Shown: positions 60,194 through 64,000 of the stretch, in pieces | How the letters are laid out: each line of letters starts with the position of its first letter | Position numbering within the stretch: position 1 is the stretch's first letter | Assembly (NCBI GenBank): GCA_002682825.1 | Contig: NOKP01000013.1 | Location: 186,001 to 250,000 of the forward strand | DNA length: 64,000 bases | Reading direction: 5' to 3' | Source of the DNA: Neonectria sp. B-13 | Lineage: Eukaryota > Ascomycota > Sordariomycetes > Hypocreales > Nectriaceae | Notes under the pieces: model-generated | What the model was told of the DNA's origin: nothing | Seen by the model: the letters and a program-made list of their open reading frames with translations, nothing else | Databases searched by the model: none | Translations under genes and position numbers: made by a program

Positions 60194-62705
60194 TCACACT
60201 GCGAGACCTTCCTCTGATGCCTCGTCTCGCTCCAGTCGCTCAAGCCCGGTCCCGACTGCTCCATATACGCGAAGCGGCACAGCGATCTCAAAGCTCTCAC
60301 AGACTAGGTTTTCCACCGCCACAAGCACCTGTCCCCCCTTCTCATCTTGGGAAATCTTTTCGAGTAATGGATGTATCGGTACCCGCTCTTCGCCCTCGCG
60401 GTCTTCACCCCCTTGTGAAGGCACCACAAATTCGATACGGATCTTCCAATCCAGAGACACTCCGCTTGTGACGAATTCGGGGGTTGCGGTAATAGGGATC
60501 GTAGCACTGAACGTGACCCGGCGAGTGTAAAGCGTCGCCTCCGACGACGCCGCATGGACCTTGCGCGTCACTCGATGAATACTCGATTCTGATCGTACCG
60601 CCAATGACGGGTCTACCCTTTCGGAGGTCTCGAGGGTGGAGTGTACCGCGTAGCAAGGGATGTCGGCGTCCGTAAAGTCGACTGCCATGCTTACAACCTC
60701 TCCCAGTCGGTAAGCTGGTCGTGTAAGCATCACCACTCCGACTCTCTGTCCATTCCGTGCAATCTCGAATCGATTCGGGCTCTGCTGCCCTCCAGACGTC
60801 ATATTGCTTCTCATAATGGCGAGGTGAATAGACTCCTGAGTAGTGGTTGATTCCTCATATGCTGAAGGGCGTCGGGAGGTTCCACTGGGCGTAGGTGCCA
60901 GCAAAATACTGCCACTCTCGTCTCTCGGCCTTGAAACTAGGTCGTCGACGTACAGCAAGAAGTCGTTCATCGTTGATGACCGGCCATTAACCCCGTTGGG
61001 CTTCTGCTCCTTGCTGCCAATGGATGGGCTCTTGACTTGGGCCTGGTCGCGAAGCAGCACATATGGATTCATAAGGTCGTGGCCGAGGATTTCGCCGTGA
61101 CTGTTGACGCTCCCGAGAACCCGGAATGGGACCTCAACAGATCGAACCTGCTGTTCTTTAGCACCGCCAACTCTCTGAGTTCCCACCACTAGGCTGTATG
61201 ATATTTTGACTGCCTTCCCACGATGTGTTGGGGGAAGGCCCTTGGGAAGCCGGAACGAATATTCAAACACCCGGCTCTCTCCAGGTGCCAACTGAAGATC
61301 CACAAACAAGATCGACTGTGGGGTGGCTAGGAGTGGAACGGCCTTCGCGTTCGCAACACCCCGCATCTCCTTGATTGTGCTCAGCTCCCCTCCGCCCAGG
61401 AAGTCTCCTAGGGAACTGCTGATTTTGCCCCAACCGAACCCTCGTAGGAGCCCACTGTCACGTTTCGCCGAGTCAATGCCCACGACACCACCGCCCTGGC
61501 CGCCCACGATTGCTTTCTTCTTGACTTGTTCGAATTGTCCCAGGCTGACCAATGATCCGTCCAAGGTGAATGAGCCCTGTAGCTGAGCGTAACCCATCAT
61601 CAATGATTCCGGTGCTCTTGGCTGCGGTGGTGGTAGGCCCAGGCTTCGACGGAGAGGTCGCCCATGACCCCTTGCCGGCGGCTGGGTTACGTACTCCGAG
61701 ACAAGTGTCTCCGATGAGTTGTTGCTCATGGAATAGAATTCTCCGCTGCTCCGTGGCGTTCCCCCAAGAATACCGGAGCTAGCCAATATTCGAGCAGCGG
61801 GAGCGGGTTGCTCGTTGATAGTCGGGACCGGTTCCTTGGACCGGAATGCCAAGTTATGAGTGTCCATCGGCCCAATATTAGGGCTCAGCATGTGCTCGTT
61901 CGCTGCCCTCGGCTGGTTTGATGGTGCATCTGCCGTCGGTGATGGAGACGCAGGAAATCGGAATTCCGGCATTAGGTTTGGTGACGAATGTGGTGACCGG
62001 CGTTGATTCCCCAGCTGCGGAGTGCTCGGCACAGTTGGAGGACGGGACATCCGGCCGAATCGGTCGGGAGGTGGGTATGATGCATGAAATAACGGGGAGC
62101 TTGAGAGCCTTGGAGAGAAGGACGCTGTTCGAAGGTCAGCGTGCGGCCAATGCCATGGCATCAGTCAACATACCCGATTGAGGCCCGGAGGGTGGCTGGT
62201 TCTGGGCGCGGGGAACAATCTGTAAGCTCGATGCGCGTCCATGGCCACGAGGTTGGCGCTGTCCTCGTATCAGAGGCTCGTTTCGTTGTGAATGGTCATC
62301 GACGGTGCTGGTAGACGCGATCGACACGATGGAGAGAGATCGTTTATGGGCATGGCCAGGGACTGGATGGCGGTCGCTGGTGCTGCTCGAAGGCGCCGGC
62401 CATTGTACAGACCCTGATCGACTATGTGATCGACTCGATGGAACGCTCAGCGACAACGCAGACCGACGATGCCCTCTGCCCGAGGCAGCCGACAGCGGCG
62501 GGGTCAAGCCATGGTTGGACTTGGGACGGCCCTGCAGCGGCGAGACGAGGCGACTGCGCTCCGGCGCCGGTTGTTGCCTCGACTGGTTCGGTCCAGACGC
62601 GACGTTCTTGAACGTGATGGTGCACTTGACCTCCTCGCCGGCAAACACGGTCTGGTCGTGCCAGCGAATGAAGACGCGGACGTTGCTCGATGCGTCGGGC
62701 GCCAT
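60194..62705 (-). CDS. rgp1: Rgp1, Ric1-Rgp1 Rab GEF subunit
   Basis: Partner of Ric1 in the guanine-nucleotide exchange factor for Ypt6/Rab6 at the Golgi (retrograde traffic). Exons are 62705-62174 and 62124-60194 around a 49-nt intron (GTATGT...ACAG), 820 aa. The N-terminus VRVFIRWHDQTVFAGEEVKCTITFKN is the arrestin-like first strand set. Residues about 35-330 are Ser/Pro/Arg-rich disordered. The conserved Rgp1 domain follows (SILFVDLQLAPGESRVFEYSF, KGLPPTHRGKAVKISYSLVVGTQ, VPFRVLGSV, later YRLGEVVSMAVDF, YAVHSTLETSERVDP and VSLDWKIRIEFVVP). The C-terminus IAVPLRVYGA matches the family end. Domain order and length fit fungal orthologues. Confidence 0.9.
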
Positions 62706-63299
62706 GGCGGACGGCCCTCAGTGACGGGCGTGTGCGATGGGACGGCGGCTATGTGATGACAGATGTAGCATTTCCGCACCGGTGCATTGTCGTGTTCGCG
62801 GGCGAGGTGGCAGCAGAGAGCAGCTTACGGTCTGGGCGAGGTTGATGAGATGAGGCGATAGATGGGAGCTCGAAATGCAACGTCATGGGGGATCGGACTC
62901 GTTGAAAGGGGATGGAGGAGGAGGTTCAAGCTGGCGTCTTGGCAGGGAGCTGCTTGCACCAATAGCGGCGTAGCTGCAGGTACCCCGTGGAACTCGGCTA
63001 GAGCCTCGACCACGCAGCTGTCAAGGACTCCACAAGCCAGCACTGGAGTCTACTAGTAATATACCGAACGAACATGCGTAGTAGACCAGCAACGTCATAT
63101 TAGACCAGCGCCATCACTGAATGCCGTGGAAGCTTTGGCTATAGCCACCCGATCCGTGTTTAGGTTTTGCCTTCCCTTCCTACTTAGGTATACGAATAGA
63201 TACGCCGCAGCCGGTATAAATTTTCAAGTATGCTGTCGATTGAACATGTGTCCCGCAAGCTTTCCCCGATGACGCCCCAAAATATCACAGAATTACAGT
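62706..63299. other. Intergenic region
   Basis: 594 bp between the rgp1 start (-) and the 3' end of the DUF7918-like gene (-): promoter of the first and 3' flank of the second. No other feature. Confidence 0.4.
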
Positions 63300-64000
63300 T
63301 CAGTCCTCCGTCAAGTCAAAGGCTTCCGTCCCGTCCTCGAGCTTAACCACTTTGAGTGGCCGTACTACCTGTGGCGTAGACTCGCTTTCTCGCTTGATTG
63401 GCGTGGAGTTTTCGTTCTTGACACAGTCCTCTAGTTAGCCAGGCTCTATAGATAGACAGTCAAGTCACAGGAACCGATGCGGGTCTTCGTGTCTTAAATT
63501 ATAACAAGATGAAAGCTCGGGGCCAGCAAGGATAAGTTTCAAGAAACGTTGCGTACCTTGACCTCGCGCAGCCTTTCGCTCGCAAGACGACGAATTTCGG
63601 CTTCAGAAAGACGACCCAGAACATCATCAGCGCGAGGAGATGGAGGCGATGGCGATCGAGAACGAGGGATAAGCATTCGGCTCTTCAATGCATCTGTTTA
63701 TCAAGTTAGTCAACCCTCGCGCAGTTTCAATAGCTCCAGAATGACCATTTTTCGTACCATGAGATCGGTGATGAAAGTAAAATATGCCGACTATCCTTTC
63801 GTCAACGTAGCCCTGCGTCGTAGGCTGACTGACGAGGCTTCCGGTAGAGAGACTGGAGACCATTAGCTTCGATGAACAACAGCCATATTTGATATCGGCC
63901 CTCGTACGATGACCCATGCGCCAAGTCCTTTCCTTTCAATGCTTTCTCATGAAGGTTGAATCTTTCCTGCATATCGATCTTCTTGGGAGAGTAAGGCACC
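63300..64000 (-). CDS. 3' part of a DUF7918-like gene (5' end beyond window)
   Basis: Four exons are visible: 64000-63908, 63828-63758, 63693-63557 and 63428-63300 (stop TGA 63302-63300), with introns of 79, 64 and 128 nt, each with GT...AG ends. Splicing joins ALKGKDLAHGSS, then VDERIVGIFYFHHRSHDAL, KSRMLIPRSRSPSPPSP, LGRLSEAEIRRLASERLREV, and ends EDGTEAFDLTED. The FxxRS.xALK..xIIPR.xSPSP pattern is that of the fungal DUF7918 domain, whose function is unknown. The last exon contains an IKRE-S-E motif resembling a sumoylation consensus and a C-terminal FDLTED, consistent with a nuclear protein (inference). The N-terminal half of the domain lies past base 64000. Confidence 0.7.

Noticed and set aside
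1..64000. CRISPR arrays, rRNA genes, complete transposons or viral insertions
   Set aside because: Looked for regularly spaced repeats, long terminal or inverted repeats, transposase or reverse-transcriptase motifs; none were found by eye.

Overview
The window is nuclear DNA from a filamentous ascomycete (Pezizomycotina). Sordariomycetes is my best guess, as an inference from gene content. The evidence is short GT-AG introns of about 50-80 nt with CTAAC/CTGAC-like branch points, single-copy genes on both strands without operons, three Zn2Cys6 regulators, a Pth11/rhodopsin-type membrane protein, a fungal tetraspanin, a RAM-network Sog2 protein and a DUF7918-like protein. Exon structures below were read by eye from reading frame and splice sites; no alignment was run.

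Layout. 1-12.7 kb is a housekeeping block: the 3' end of a coiled-coil gene (+), rps8 (-), an uncharacterised 771-aa proline-rich protein (-), the enoyl reductase Tsc13 (+), a BLOC1S1-like subunit (-) and Sog2 (-). A GC-rich stretch of about 3 kb without a credible gene follows, then a compact RecQ helicase (+) at about 16.1-17.7 kb. At 18-22.2 kb a Zn2Cys6 factor (-) and an MFS transporter (+) are divergently arranged. 22.2-35.2 kb is the most accessory-looking part: a secreted Cys-rich protein (+), a Zn2Cys6 factor with glutamine/leucine-rich repeats (+), a DUF2470 membrane protein (-) and a rhodopsin-like membrane protein (-), separated by long gaps holding small repeats. 35.3-44.6 kb carries a large Zn2Cys6 factor (+), a basic nuclear-type orphan (-), a 70-aa four-cysteine protein (+), a tetraspanin (-) and a C2H2-like protein (-). 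46-64 kb returns to conserved cell biology: Dbp6 (-), Gpi3/PIG-A (+), a BRD8/Bdc1-like bromodomain protein (-), a WDR62/MABP1-type WD40 protein (-), Rgp1 (-) and the 3' end of a DUF7918-like gene (-) that runs off the right edge.

Functional links. Most neighbours are unrelated housekeeping genes: ribosome (Rps8, Dbp6), ER lipid and GPI synthesis (Tsc13, Gpi3), Golgi/endosome traffic (Rgp1, BLOC-1), polarity signalling (Sog2), and chromatin or genome maintenance (BRD8-like, RecQ). The only arrangement that looks like a regulatory unit is the divergent transcription factor/MFS pair with a 391-bp shared promoter. I see no CRISPR, no complete transposon, no rRNA and no convincing tRNA. I did not find a clear new biological system. 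The best leads are the secreted Cys-rich protein, the repeat-built Zn2Cys6 factor, the four-cysteine micro-protein with an overlapping upstream ORF, the core-only RecQ, and two lineage-type orphan genes.
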